Positions 18,133 to 27,672 of a DNA stretch of 64,000 nt are shown here, in pieces. This stretch comes from Xenococcaceae cyanobacterium MO_167.B27 (GTDB lineage Bacteria; Cyanobacteriota; Cyanobacteriia; Cyanobacteriales; Xenococcaceae), in contig JASJCP010000001.1 of NCBI GenBank assembly GCA_030065935.1, positions 62,001 through 126,000 of the forward strand. Direction: 5' to 3'. Every line of letters starts with the position of its first letter. Position 1 is the stretch's first letter. Below the pieces are notes generated by a model. It was given only the letters and a program-made list of their open reading frames with translations, was not told the DNA's origin and searched no databases. Both the position numbers and the translations under genes were made by a program.

Positions 18133-18201
18133 TTACTGTATGTATGCTGACAAATTAGTAAGGTAAGGATTTTTTAGTATTTCTGACCCCTGACCCCCCG
18201 G

Positions 18202-18271
18202 GAGGAGACTTAATATATATAGATATTGAACCTAAAACAGATCGGCTTTGTTGTGAAGTCTCCTTCGGTGC
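18202..18271. mobile_element. 70-bp MITE-like element, copy A
   Basis: This segment matches the reverse complement of 63105-63174 at about 64 of 70 positions. Its ends are inverted (GGAGACTT...AAGTCTCC). The match between distant unrelated loci and the palindromic ends suggest a small non-autonomous mobile element. It lies between two convergent genes. Confidence 0.6.
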
Positions 18272-18318
18272 CCCTGACCCCTGACCCCTCCAAGATTTAG
18301 GTCTTCATCGAACTAACT

Positions 18319-20802
18319 TTATAAAGGTACAGTTTCAGTAAGTAAAGCCTCCAAGGCTAAATCCGCTTGAATCAAGCCAAAACCAGAACCAAAGTCAAAG
18401 CCAGTATCAAATTCACCAGCAGTAAAAGGATCGTCAAGATCGATCGCGGTTTGCTCCAATACTTGATAAATTTGTTGGGGGGTAGCTTCAGGATTCGCCT
18501 CAAGTAGTAAAGCTGCTACTCCAGCAGCATGGGGAGCAGCAGCAGAAGTACCAGGGAAATTGGGGAATCCATCACCCTCAACGTCTTCACCCAAGAAGAA
18601 AGTTGTATTTGTACCGTCGGCTGCTACGATTTCAGGTTTATTACGAATTTCTGGCTCAGGCAAGCGCTCGCCGTTAGTATCAAATAAGATGGGAGTTGCA
18701 CCAGCAGAAGAAAAAGACTCTATTTCCCTGGGAGTTTGATAAAAAGATGCGCCCACTGCTTCTGCACCATTGGCGTTAGGATGCCCAAAAATAGTTGAGC
18801 TTGAAGTGCTAAATTCAGCATCCACAGTAGCAGAACTAAAGTCAATATACTTAATCAAGTTGGGAGCTTCACCACCAGCAGCCATATCTTGACCTATCAA
18901 TAGCTTGTATTCTACTTCTGTATCACTGTTGTTGGTAAAGTTGAATAGCTCTACAGCATCAAAGCCAATATTAGATTCTGCACCAGCAGACACAATCTTG
19001 TTGTCTTGATCAAGAAGGAAAATATCTAAGTCGCTAGTCGCACCTAATCCTCCAGCAGAAGCAAAAGGATTATCCCATTGAAAAGATAGAAAAATTGAAC
19101 CACCAGGCTGGAGAGTAAAGTTTTGCTGCACATCTACTTCTGTGCCTGGATCAAAATCATGAAAATGATAATTTTCTAATCCAGCAATACCCCATTCATC
19201 ACTAAATTCTACTGGTCTAAATTCAGATTCATAGGAACTACGACCAGAGTTTCCAGCAGCAGAGAAATAAGGTACACCAGCAGCAAAAGCCCGATCTGCT
19301 GCTTGAGCAATTACACCATCTTGGAAGAAGGGTTCATTGAAATAACCAATATCATCAACAATAATATCCGCCCCCGCAGCGACCAATTCATCAATACCTT
19401 CTGCAAAGTCTTCTGGACCATTGAATCCTGAATGAAACAGAAAGTTTGCTCCTGGTGCGACATCATGGATCAACTGAATCATGGCACGCCCTTCGTCAAT
19501 AAGATTGAAACCAGAGTTATCAGGAGTATCATCTAATATAGTTACGGGAATATTATTGCCATTAGGATTTGCTATTCCTGGAATATCTCCTGATAAGATA
19601 TCATCATCCGCAGTAGTAATTAGATTCTGACCGCGATCATAACTGTCGGAAATTACCCCAATGGTAATACCACTACCATCAACCCCAAAGAGGTTACGAG
19701 CCTCATTCACATTCATGACTTCCACTGCTTGGCTAGTGACGGATCCAACTTCCATAGGAGAAGCAGGAGTTATGCTAGCTTCTGAAGTGTTTGTAGAATG
19801 AGTCTGCCCACGAGTCCAAGGTACTCCGCCTATGATAGGCGGAAGCCCACTTGACTTCGTAAAATTAAAGTCAACACCGCGATTAGAGATGCTTCCTAGC
19901 CGGAAGCCTCTCTCGCGGTCATAATTTAGAGCATTTTGCATCAAACTCTCATCTACAGTGACAGCGGAACTACTCATATCACTCAAAGAAATGAAATCTT
20001 CACTATCAATATTGGTTGCAGATACTCCCTCAAGTAAAGCCAGGATTTCTCCAGTTTCAGCGATCGCAATAGTAGTTTGATTATTGTCTTGACTAATGCC
20101 TAGTTGCTCAAAAGTAAGTTCTTGACCAAATCGTAATGTAGATTCCAACAGCAACAAATCTTGACCATCTTCAAAATCTTGAATGATATCTGTACCTGTG
20201 TTGGGTTGAAGTTGGAATATATCAGCATCTTTGCCACCGATTAAAATATCATTCCCTTCCCCACCAAAGAGAATATCTACTCCAGCACCACCTAGCAAGT
20301 AGTCATTTCCAGTATCACCTTCAATAGCGTCATCACCTTTACCACCTTCAATAGTGTCATCACCTTGACCACCGAAAAGTAGATCGATATCTTTCTTTCC
20401 CAGAATCAAATCATTATCTTCGTTACCAAAAATGACATCAAATCCACTCCCCCCAACGAGTAAATCTTTACCATCACCACCATTAAGAGTATCGTTTCCT
20501 GCACCGCCTTTGAGAGTATTGTTTCCTGCTTCACCTAGACGAGTAAAGCTAACTTGTAAGAAATCATCTCCTTTATTCCCCAGAAGCAAGTTATTTCCTC
20601 GACCACTGGTTAAACTGTCGTTACCAGCCCCTCCAAACAAAGAATCATTACCATCTTTGCCAATCAAGAAATCATTACCTTCATTACCGATAATTAATTG
20701 ACTGTTGGCTGTACCGATCAATAAGTCTGGTTCAGAAGTCCCAAAAATTAACAGATTATCAAGATTGAAGCTATTGTTATTAACAAAATTGTCAGTATTC
20801 AT
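18319..20802 (-). CDS. RTX-repeat protein fused to a subtilisin-like (S8) peptidase domain
   Basis: I start at the ATG at 20800-20802 (MNTDNFVNNNSF); the longer frame to 20886 has no plausible N-terminus. About residues 20-210 are RTX calcium-binding nonapeptides (GGAGNDTLNGGDGKD and similar). A domain ending FISLSD follows. The C-terminal ~480 residues are S8-like: ITIGVISDSYD holds the Asp, YFSAAGNSG the oxyanion Asn, and FPGTSAAAPHAAGVAALL the Ser. Where subtilisins have HGTxVA, this protein has DEGRAMIQLIHDVAPGA, so Glu seems to replace the catalytic His. RTX repeats at the N-terminus rather than the C-terminus are also unusual. It is likely secreted. Confidence 0.85.
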   Translation of the reverse strand: MNTDNFVNNNSFNLDNLLIFGTSEPDLLIGTANSQLIIGNEGNDFLIGKDGNDSLFGGAGNDSLTSGRGNNLLLGNKGDDFLQVSFTRLGEAGNNTLKGGAGNDTLNGGDGKDLLVGGSGFDVIFGNEDNDLILGKKDIDLLFGGQGDDTIEGGKGDDAIEGDTGNDYLLGGAGVDILFGGEGNDILIGGKDADIFQLQPNTGTDIIQDFEDGQDLLLLESTLRFGQELTFEQLGISQDNNQTTIAIAETGEILALLEGVSATNIDSEDFISLSDMSSSAVTVDESLMQNALNYDRERGFRLGSISNRGVDFNFTKSSGLPPIIGGVPWTRGQTHSTNTSEASITPASPMEVGSVTSQAVEVMNVNEARNLFGVDGSGITIGVISDSYDRGQNLITTADDDILSGDIPGIANPNGNNIPVTILDDTPDNSGFNLIDEGRAMIQLIHDVAPGANFLFHSGFNGPEDFAEGIDELVAAGADIIVDDIGYFNEPFFQDGVIAQAADRAFAAGVPYFSAAGNSGRSSYESEFRPVEFSDEWGIAGLENYHFHDFDPGTEVDVQQNFTLQPGGSIFLSFQWDNPFASAGGLGATSDLDIFLLDQDNKIVSAGAESNIGFDAVELFNFTNNSDTEVEYKLLIGQDMAAGGEAPNLIKYIDFSSATVDAEFSTSSSTIFGHPNANGAEAVGASFYQTPREIESFSSAGATPILFDTNGERLPEPEIRNKPEIVAADGTNTTFFLGEDVEGDGFPNFPGTSAAAPHAAGVAALLLEANPEATPQQIYQVLEQTAIDLDDPFTAGEFDTGFDFGSGFGLIQADLALEALLTETVPL

Positions 20803-20886
20803 AAAAAGTATTGAACTTGGGTAGTAAATGAACATGAAACAATCGAACCTGATTGGTAAAGCTCGAATTTGCCAAACCTCACTCAA

Positions 20887-21576
20887 TTCAGGGACGATTT
20901 AATCGTTATTGGAGTTTCTTGTTGTACTATTAGTAGTCAGCCTTCAGTGTCAGACATCCCCTTTTCGCAGACTCAAGTATAAGATTCTCTCATAGAGTCT
21001 TTGGGTTTTGGGGCATATTGGCTCAATAACCAGAAATTGAAGCGACTTTACTAGAGATATCTATGTTTTATTCTGGCTTTTTCTTAACTAAATACTCAGT
21101 TTATTTATTGAATTTTTTATCAAGATTTTGTGTCTATTGTTTATCGAAATTGTATTTCTTATAGAACATATAATATTACAAGCTACCAACAAGCTAGGGT
21201 TGCTCCCCTCCATAGCAATCAATTATCAATTATCAGCAACTAAGGGACTTGCGCTTTATTAAAATACCAGCCTTTAAACTAATTCATTTGACTTCTCACG
21301 CTCCTACGGCTAACTGATGAAGGCTGGTATTTTAATTTTTTGCTCCTTCCTAACCACGCTCTGGGGTAATTTATGAATGACCGCTACTGATACCAATTTC
21401 AAAAAATACTGCTATACATCTATTCTCTGAATACTAATGCCTGTTCCCTATTCCCACCAGGAGCAACCTCTCAACCGAAGTGTAGCAATCCTAAATATAA
21501 CCACCAATTAGTCATCGTTGACAATCAACAAGTAACAATTAACAATGAACAGTTGACCCTTAACCACTCGCAATCA
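20887..21576. other. 690-bp intergenic region between RTX-peptidase gene and upp
   Basis: No gene is seen. It holds a repeat element with a perfect 17-bp inverted repeat (21258-21274 and 21320-21336), annotated separately. The rest is AT-rich and should contain the promoters of both flanking divergent genes. Confidence 0.6.
21244..21336. mobile_element. MITE-like element with 17-bp inverted repeat
   Basis: ATTAAAATACCAGCCTT (21258-21274) is inverted perfectly at 21320-21336. The left 46 bases (21244-21289) recur at 38077-38122 with one mismatch, but that copy lacks the right arm. This indicates a small mobile palindromic repeat. Confidence 0.6.
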
Positions 21577-22227
21577 ATGGCATTACCACTTCGTGTTTAT
21601 GTTCCTGAGCATCCTCTAATCAAGCATTGGCTAGCTGTAGCTCGCGATGTTAATACTCCTTCGGTTTTGTTTAAAAGTGCCATGACAGAGCTAGGGCGTT
21701 GGTTGGCTTATGAAGCTACTAGAAATTGGCTTCCTACTATGGAAACTCAGGTGCAAACCCCTTTAGCAGTATGCGACGCAGTTTTTGTCAATCCAGAAAT
21801 TCCTATGGCGGTAATACCGATTCTCAGAGCAGGTTTAGCCCTCTTAGATGGAGCGCAAAATATTTTACCCGTGGCTTCTATTTATCATCTGGGATTAGTT
21901 CGTAACGAATCTACCTTAGAGACTAATTGCTATTTAAACAAGTTACCACACCAATTTAATCCCGAAACTAAAGTATTAATCCTTGAACCGATGCTAGCAA
22001 CAGGTGGTTCAATCATGATGGCAATGGAAGAGATAACCAGTCGTGGAATAGAATCTGATGCAGTGAGAATTGTCTCTGTGGTTGTTGCACCTCCAGCTTT
22101 GCGACAACTTAATGAAAAGTATTCTGGGCTAGAGATATATACTGCTATTATAGATGAAGGTCTGAACAGTAAAGGTTACATCGTTCCAGGTTTGGGAGAT
22201 GCTGGCGATCGCGCTTTTGGGACTTAG
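21577..22227 (+). CDS. upp: uracil phosphoribosyltransferase
   Basis: This enzyme makes UMP from uracil and PRPP in pyrimidine salvage. The sequence begins PLRVYVPEHPLIKHWLAVARD. It contains MAVIPILRAGLALLDG, the PRPP-binding block VLILEPMLATGGSIMMAMEEI, and the uracil-site GYIVPGLGDAGDRAFGT at the C-terminus. I use the ATG at 21577 (MALPLRVY). The in-frame TTG at 21553 adds eight residues that look like spacer. It is followed 61 bases later by a small membrane protein gene. Confidence 0.94.
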   Translation: MALPLRVYVPEHPLIKHWLAVARDVNTPSVLFKSAMTELGRWLAYEATRNWLPTMETQVQTPLAVCDAVFVNPEIPMAVIPILRAGLALLDGAQNILPVASIYHLGLVRNESTLETNCYLNKLPHQFNPETKVLILEPMLATGGSIMMAMEEITSRGIESDAVRIVSVVVAPPALRQLNEKYSGLEIYTAIIDEGLNSKGYIVPGLGDAGDRAFGT

Positions 22228-22288
22228 ATTTTCAAGTTATCCTAGAGGAATAGTCCTACTACACAAGAGATAATGAGGTAATAAGCAG

Positions 22289-22570
22289 ATGAGTCAGAGG
22301 GATGGTTTTGGTAATGGCTTTGTTATCGGTTCGATTGTTGGTGGAGTCATTGGTGGTGTGCTAGGCGCGCTTTTGACTAATCGTGGTGAACAACAATCTG
22401 TGGCAGAACCACTTATAGAACCAGAACAACAAATAAAGCTTACCACAGAAGAAAGCATGGAAATAGCACGTCACAGTTTAGAGGCTAAAATAGCACAATT
22501 AAATTCGGCGATCGATGATGTGCGTCAACAACTAGAGACAGTTAATAGTAATTCTCCAGAACAAGATTAG
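22289..22570 (+). CDS. small single-pass membrane protein with glycine-zipper helix and coiled coil
   Basis: The 93-residue protein has one hydrophobic glycine-rich helix (FVIGSIVGGVIGGVLGALL, residues 11-29). After a charged linker comes a heptad-like helix (EIARHSLEAKIAQLNSAIDDVRQQ as a coiled coil). Similar small membrane proteins are conserved in cyanobacteria, but I cannot name this one. It may be co-transcribed with upp, 61 bases upstream. Function unknown. Confidence 0.65.
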   Translation: MSQRDGFGNGFVIGSIVGGVIGGVLGALLTNRGEQQSVAEPLIEPEQQIKLTTEESMEIARHSLEAKIAQLNSAIDDVRQQLETVNSNSPEQD

Positions 22571-22600
22571 ATTTGTCGATGTAGGGAGTTTGGTTAGTAG

Positions 22601-22620
22601 GGGTAATTCATGAATTACCC
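22601..22620. repeat. 20-bp perfect palindrome GGGTAATTCATGAATTACCC
   Basis: This palindromic intergenic repeat lies 31 bases after the small membrane protein gene. A near copy lies after thrC (31490-31507). It could serve as a transcript-end hairpin. Confidence 0.6.
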
Positions 22621-22703
22621 GTACAACAGTTATTGGTCGCTAACTGATAACTGATAACTAGTCTTTGTTCTGGTACTTAATTATGAATTACTGATTATGT
22701 TTA

Positions 22704-25700
22704 ATGTACGTCTATCGCACATCTAAATTTAATGAACAATTAAATAGAATTCCCGAATTATCGTCGAGAGTGGAGAATCTTTGTTCTCATTTAGAGACGA
22801 TGAATTATCTTGATGCGAAAGCAAGATTTAAAAAATTACATCTATATCTTAAACGGAAAGAAGGTAATTTTCGATTAATTGCTCGCATCTTAAAAATAGA
22901 ACGAGAACCGATCTTATGTTTTCTGAAAGTCTATAATCGTGGTGAACCTGGTTATAAACGTTTTTTAGAAGATATTAAACAAAATACGGAACTATTTAAC
23001 GAGTCAAAACTTAAGCCTGAATTAGTAGAATGGTTGGCTAGAGAGAAGCGCAGAAAAAATACTTCTCAACCAAATTTATCCCTTCTTCCTGACAATTTAC
23101 GTATCTGGTTAGAGCTTCCTAATTGGAAAATTGAGGATGATGATTTAATTATACACGAAACAGAAATTTGGTACAAAAAATTTAATCAACCTGCAATTCG
23201 TTCCCAAGCTTCTCATTATCTGGAACTGATTGAGGCGATTCTTAATAATCATTCTCTGGGGGAAGATACTGGATGGAAAGACATCAAACTTTATTGCCAC
23301 AACAATCTAAGTATTATCTATAGTATTTTAGATGATACAGAAAACTTATCCCAAAAAATCTTACTATTAATTGCTCCATATATTGGCAATCCTACAGAGC
23401 CAGAAATTCAAAAAATTATTCAACGATTAAGCAAGAAAACTAATGTTATTGAAAAATTTGGCGATTTTGCTCAAAGAAAACCTTATAACAGTAAGCTGAT
23501 TGTAGATGATTTAATTACTTCTACGAAACGCTCTTATCCTTCTTACTTAGTTTTAGAAGAAGACTTCTGGCTGAAAATTCAAGATGGAAACGGAGTAAAT
23601 TTAACTTTATCAGATGAAGAAAAAGAAATTTTAAATTCAGTTTCGACAGATAAACCTTTACCTTTATTCCTTAATGGGAGAGCAGGTAGCGGTAAATCTA
23701 CTCTGCTGTTTTATTTGTTTGCTTATTATTGTAATCAGCATTTGCAGTTATGCCATGAACAAAATTTAGATATCTTAGAGCAACCTCACCCATTATTTCT
23801 TACTTACAGCAACAATTTATCAGATTTTGCTAAAGATAAAGTTCAGTTTTTATTACGTCATCATCATCTTTTTGTGGAGGATACCAGCAAGTTACAAAAT
23901 CTTCCCGATATCAAGCCTTTTTTTCAGCCGTTTCGCTTTTTTCTGCTCAATATTTTACCTCCTGAAGTCAGAAAGTTATTTCCTGAAGAAAGTTATGTAT
24001 CATTCTATAATTTTAAACAATTTTGTGCTGCTAGATGGCAAACAATCTCTCCCGAAAAATGTTGGTTAGTAATTCAAAACTTTATTAAAGGCTATGAACT
24101 TGATGAAAGAGATAGTTATTTAGAAGACGAACATTACTACTCAGAAATTGTCCCCAAAAAAGCTCGTATTATCTCTGTTGAAGAGTTTATCGAAATACGC
24201 GATAGCGTATGGAAAGCTTATAAGCAACATCTGAAAAGAAATCATTTGTGGGATGATCGGGATTTAATTCGCACGGTTCTTAGTCTAGGTTGTTACGAGC
24301 CTAAATATACAGCAATTTTTTGTGATGAGGCTCAAGATTTTACTCGATTAGAGTTACAGCTAATCATGCGCTTATCAGTGTTTTCTCGCTACGATCTAGA
24401 ACAAGAACGTATTTTTAGTTTACCTTTTGCTTGTGCTGGTGATCCTCTACAAACTCTTAACCCTACTGGCTTTCGATGGGAAAGTTTTAAGGCTGCATTT
24501 TATGACGAAGTATTGACACCATTAGACTTAAATCATCAGTCTTCTTTAAAAATAGAATTAACTCCTTTAAAGTATAATTATCGCTCTGTTGCTTCTATTG
24601 TTAAAGTCAATAATCTGATTCAACTATGGCGCAAGGTATTATTTAATTTAGATGATATTAATCCCCAAAAGTCTCGTAAAGTCAATAATATAGTATGTCA
24701 AAAGTTTATTATTAAAGATAATTCAGCTATCAAGAATCTTCACCAGTATCTAAAAAATGTAATCATCCTAATTCCTTGTGATGAAGGAGAAGAAAACAAT
24801 TTCATTAAAAATGATGAACTTCTGAGGAATTTTATAGATAGGGAAAAACCTAGAAAATTACCTTGGAATATTTTAAGTGCTATTTCCGCTAAAGGATTAG
24901 AATTTAAACAAGTAGTATTATATAAATTTGGAGAACGCTGTCCGAAAAAAGTTTGGGAAATTAAAGAACAGCCTCCTGAAAAAGAAAAATATTTTTTGAA
25001 TAAATTATATGTTGCTGCTTCCCGTGCTACAGAAGGCTTATTTATTATTGATTCTTTAGATGGAGAACGTAATCTTTGGCGTTATGCTAGCGAGCCTGAT
25101 AAAATAAACTATTTTTTATCTCATATAGAAAATAATTATCTTCGGGAACAGTGGCGAGAAAATACGGATTTAATCTATCCTAGTGAATCTCTAGAAACAA
25201 TTAATCATAATGATTTAGAAGCTAATGCTTTAACTTTTCAAACAGTGGGTATTCAAGGAGAAAATATTGATTATTTAGAAAGAGCGATCGCTGCTTACGA
25301 AGCGAGTAACAATCTATTAAAAGCCAAATTGTGTCAAGCTTGGAAACTAAAATTAGAAAAGAGGTTAAGAGCAGCAGGAAAATTGTTTTTTGCTCTGGGA
25401 AATTTAACTGAATCTTGGTACTGTTTTTGGCAAGCTTTAGCCTGGAAAGAATTAAAAAAACTACTGTTAGAACCAAGATTTTTAAACAGTAAAATCTCAA
25501 AACAATCCCGCCTTGAACTGTTATCACCTCTGATAGAGTTTATGGTTAATATCGAAGAGATCGACAATTTCAAGACAGATAAACTTGCTCTCTCTAAGTT
25601 TGGGAACTTTACTGATTTTCTAATTCTTGAATCTCAACAAAAACTATTTCTTGAAGAGTATCATAATCAACCCTGGGTAAATGCGATCGCTGCCTATCAA

Positions 25701-27068
25701 TCCCTAGTACAAAAATTAATTGCTAAACCTAAGATTATTTCTGAACAAAACTGGCAAAAGATTGCTCAAGTTGTGCTTAATTGGAATGAAGATAAGTCAG
25801 CAACAGCTTATACTTTTCAAGCACAATGTTTGGCTCTAAGTAAAGACTATCAACAAGCATTAACTTACTGGGAAAAAGCAGGGTATCCTGAGAAAATTAT
25901 AGACAATGAAGATAAAAAGAAATACTATCTTATAAAAGCGAAACTAACTCCACTTCCTCAAGCTTTAGAATATTTAGCTAAAGCCGAAAAATATGCACTG
26001 ATCATTAATCTTTGGTTCAAATATGGTAAAAGTAGAGACGGTTCTTGGCTAAAATATGTAGCTATAGCCTACGAAGCTACTAATCACTTTGAGCAAGCAT
26101 TTATTATCTATCATCATCTAGATGATCCTGTTAAAGTTGAAAAGTGCTGGGAACAAATTAATCCACCAGAGCGCAAAATAAAGTATCTCAACAAAATCGT
26201 TAATTACTATCTTGCTCAACACCATTGGCAACAGGCACTATCTTTAGTAGAAAAATATGTTAGCGTTAATCATCTACCCTACATCTTTGTCTGCAATCTA
26301 GGACAATCTCAACTATTACCCTATAATCTCAATAACTCCGAAAGACAAAGCTATCAACAATTTATTCAACAGCATATTCTCCACAATGGTCAATGGCAAA
26401 ACTATTTTACTCCCCAATACTTAGGAATTGTTTTAGAAAAAATTGGCTCATTTCTCGAAATTTTTAGTTTTTATGGGCAATATACTAACTCTAGTGATGC
26501 CAACTTATGTGAGTTTAGTCGCCGTCGCTGGTTAGCTACTAAACTACGACAAATTACTTATCTTCAAAATACCCATCAAATAGCTCAACTCCAGAAAGCA
26601 CAAAAAAAACTAACCAACTTTGCCAACAAATGGCAGATTAAAATAGAGACAGTACCTCCCTCCATACCACTGATTCAGTTAGAGAAACCCCATAAGAGAA
26701 CACTGAATAATTTAAGTAAAGTTGGTTGGAAAGTTATAGGTTTACCATCTCATATCGATCTTAAGACCATTGCTCACGGAGTATATCAATTTCAACTACA
26801 TCATTTTATAGTTCGGCTGATACCCACTACCAAGCAAATTGCGATCGCAGATACTTTAACTGGTAAAATAATTCGTTTTGATGGACGTGGCAATAAACTG
26901 CAAATTGATACCACCACTATCACTCTATCAAACAATCAGCAGATATCGCTATCAGAAACTTTAGGTAATTATACTCTGACACTCCAACAACAGGATAACC
27001 TGCATTGGGAACTAGCTTTAAAAGACTATTCAGAAAAAATTACTATTCAATTGAAAAACTGTAACTAA
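22704..27068 (+). CDS. giant SF1 (UvrD-like) helicase with RelE-like N-terminus and TPR-like C-terminus
   Basis: Residues ~1-95 resemble a RelE/ParE-type toxin fold (FKKLHLYLKRKEGNFRLIARIL, then EPILCFLKVYNRGEPGYKRF). Residues ~320-800 form a superfamily 1 helicase core: Walker A NGRAGSGKSTLL (~324), Walker B AIFCDEAQDFTRLEL (~538), motif III ACAGDPLQTLNPTGFRW (~576), motif V SAKGLEFKQVVL (~728) and motif VI VAASRATEGLFI (~769). The rest (~840-1300) is helical with TPR-like units (YTFQAQCLALSKDYQQALTYW). The layout recalls the bacterial relatives of eukaryotic TRANK1. The enzyme should be an ATP-driven nucleic-acid motor. The RelE-like part and a role in defence or RNA/DNA quality control are inference. 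It stands alone. Confidence 0.8.
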   Translation: MYVYRTSKFNEQLNRIPELSSRVENLCSHLETMNYLDAKARFKKLHLYLKRKEGNFRLIARILKIEREPILCFLKVYNRGEPGYKRFLEDIKQNTELFNESKLKPELVEWLAREKRRKNTSQPNLSLLPDNLRIWLELPNWKIEDDDLIIHETEIWYKKFNQPAIRSQASHYLELIEAILNNHSLGEDTGWKDIKLYCHNNLSIIYSILDDTENLSQKILLLIAPYIGNPTEPEIQKIIQRLSKKTNVIEKFGDFAQRKPYNSKLIVDDLITSTKRSYPSYLVLEEDFWLKIQDGNGVNLTLSDEEKEILNSVSTDKPLPLFLNGRAGSGKSTLLFYLFAYYCNQHLQLCHEQNLDILEQPHPLFLTYSNNLSDFAKDKVQFLLRHHHLFVEDTSKLQNLPDIKPFFQPFRFFLLNILPPEVRKLFPEESYVSFYNFKQFCAARWQTISPEKCWLVIQNFIKGYELDERDSYLEDEHYYSEIVPKKARIISVEEFIEIRDSVWKAYKQHLKRNHLWDDRDLIRTVLSLGCYEPKYTAIFCDEAQDFTRLELQLIMRLSVFSRYDLEQERIFSLPFACAGDPLQTLNPTGFRWESFKAAFYDEVLTPLDLNHQSSLKIELTPLKYNYRSVASIVKVNNLIQLWRKVLFNLDDINPQKSRKVNNIVCQKFIIKDNSAIKNLHQYLKNVIILIPCDEGEENNFIKNDELLRNFIDREKPRKLPWNILSAISAKGLEFKQVVLYKFGERCPKKVWEIKEQPPEKEKYFLNKLYVAASRATEGLFIIDSLDGERNLWRYASEPDKINYFLSHIENNYLREQWRENTDLIYPSESLETINHNDLEANALTFQTVGIQGENIDYLERAIAAYEASNNLLKAKLCQAWKLKLEKRLRAAGKLFFALGNLTESWYCFWQALAWKELKKLLLEPRFLNSKISKQSRLELLSPLIEFMVNIEEIDNFKTDKLALSKFGNFTDFLILESQQKLFLEEYHNQPWVNAIAAYQSLVQKLIAKPKIISEQNWQKIAQVVLNWNEDKSATAYTFQAQCLALSKDYQQALTYWEKAGYPEKIIDNEDKKKYYLIKAKLTPLPQALEYLAKAEKYALIINLWFKYGKSRDGSWLKYVAIAYEATNHFEQAFIIYHHLDDPVKVEKCWEQINPPERKIKYLNKIVNYYLAQHHWQQALSLVEKYVSVNHLPYIFVCNLGQSQLLPYNLNNSERQSYQQFIQQHILHNGQWQNYFTPQYLGIVLEKIGSFLEIFSFYGQYTNSSDANLCEFSRRRWLATKLRQITYLQNTHQIAQLQKAQKKLTNFANKWQIKIETVPPSIPLIQLEKPHKRTLNNLSKVGWKVIGLPSHIDLKTIAHGVYQFQLHHFIVRLIPTTKQIAIADTLTGKIIRFDGRGNKLQIDTTTITLSNNQQISLSETLGNYTLTLQQQDNLHWELALKDYSEKITIQLKNCN

Positions 27069-27672
27069 ATATACTAAAAATCCCTGTCAGTTTTCAAAGA
27101 GAACGCTATACTATTTTTCGGAAGCTAAAAATAACTATGCTATTTACTAAATAGCTTGATTTTATGGAAAATTAGAACGAGCAGTTCTTGAGAAAAAAGT
27201 AGCTAAATATACCAAAAAATACCAGGGGCAAAAAATGCTTTTTGCTTAAAGTTTGACTACCAGAGAATAAAGTAGAGTAGTCAAAAATATTCTCCTAGAT
27301 GATTAAAAGTCCCTGAAGGTAAAAGATCAAGATCGACACAAAATCTTATCCAAATCTTTAACTAAATTTCATAGAAGTTAAGTGCAAATACTCTAGTTAA
27401 ATTTGCAACTATAAGGCAAAATCGGAATTGTCAACTAAGTGAGTATTAGTAGCTTTTTCCTTGAGATACAGCATAAAAATCCTCACCCAAACCTAGAATA
27501 AAGTATCCATCGTCACCAGTAATTATAACTGGATGTAACCAAAATAAAAATTGGCATACACAAATTACGAAGTTATCGGAATTTTTGCCAGTATCTGTAA
27601 AGATAAAAAAAGACAAAGCAGGTGACTTACAAAAGTCAATCTGTAGCTTAAGTGAGTGTGAGTAGATTAATT
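27069..27672. other. intergenic region, about 600 bp, nothing recognised
   Basis: AT-rich, without a credible frame on either strand. No clear repeat or RNA structure was noticed. Confidence 0.45.

Noticed and set aside
20803..20886. Longer N-terminus of the RTX-peptidase gene
   Set aside because: The extra 28 codons give no signal peptide or conserved motif; the ATG at 20802 is a more natural start before the RTX region.
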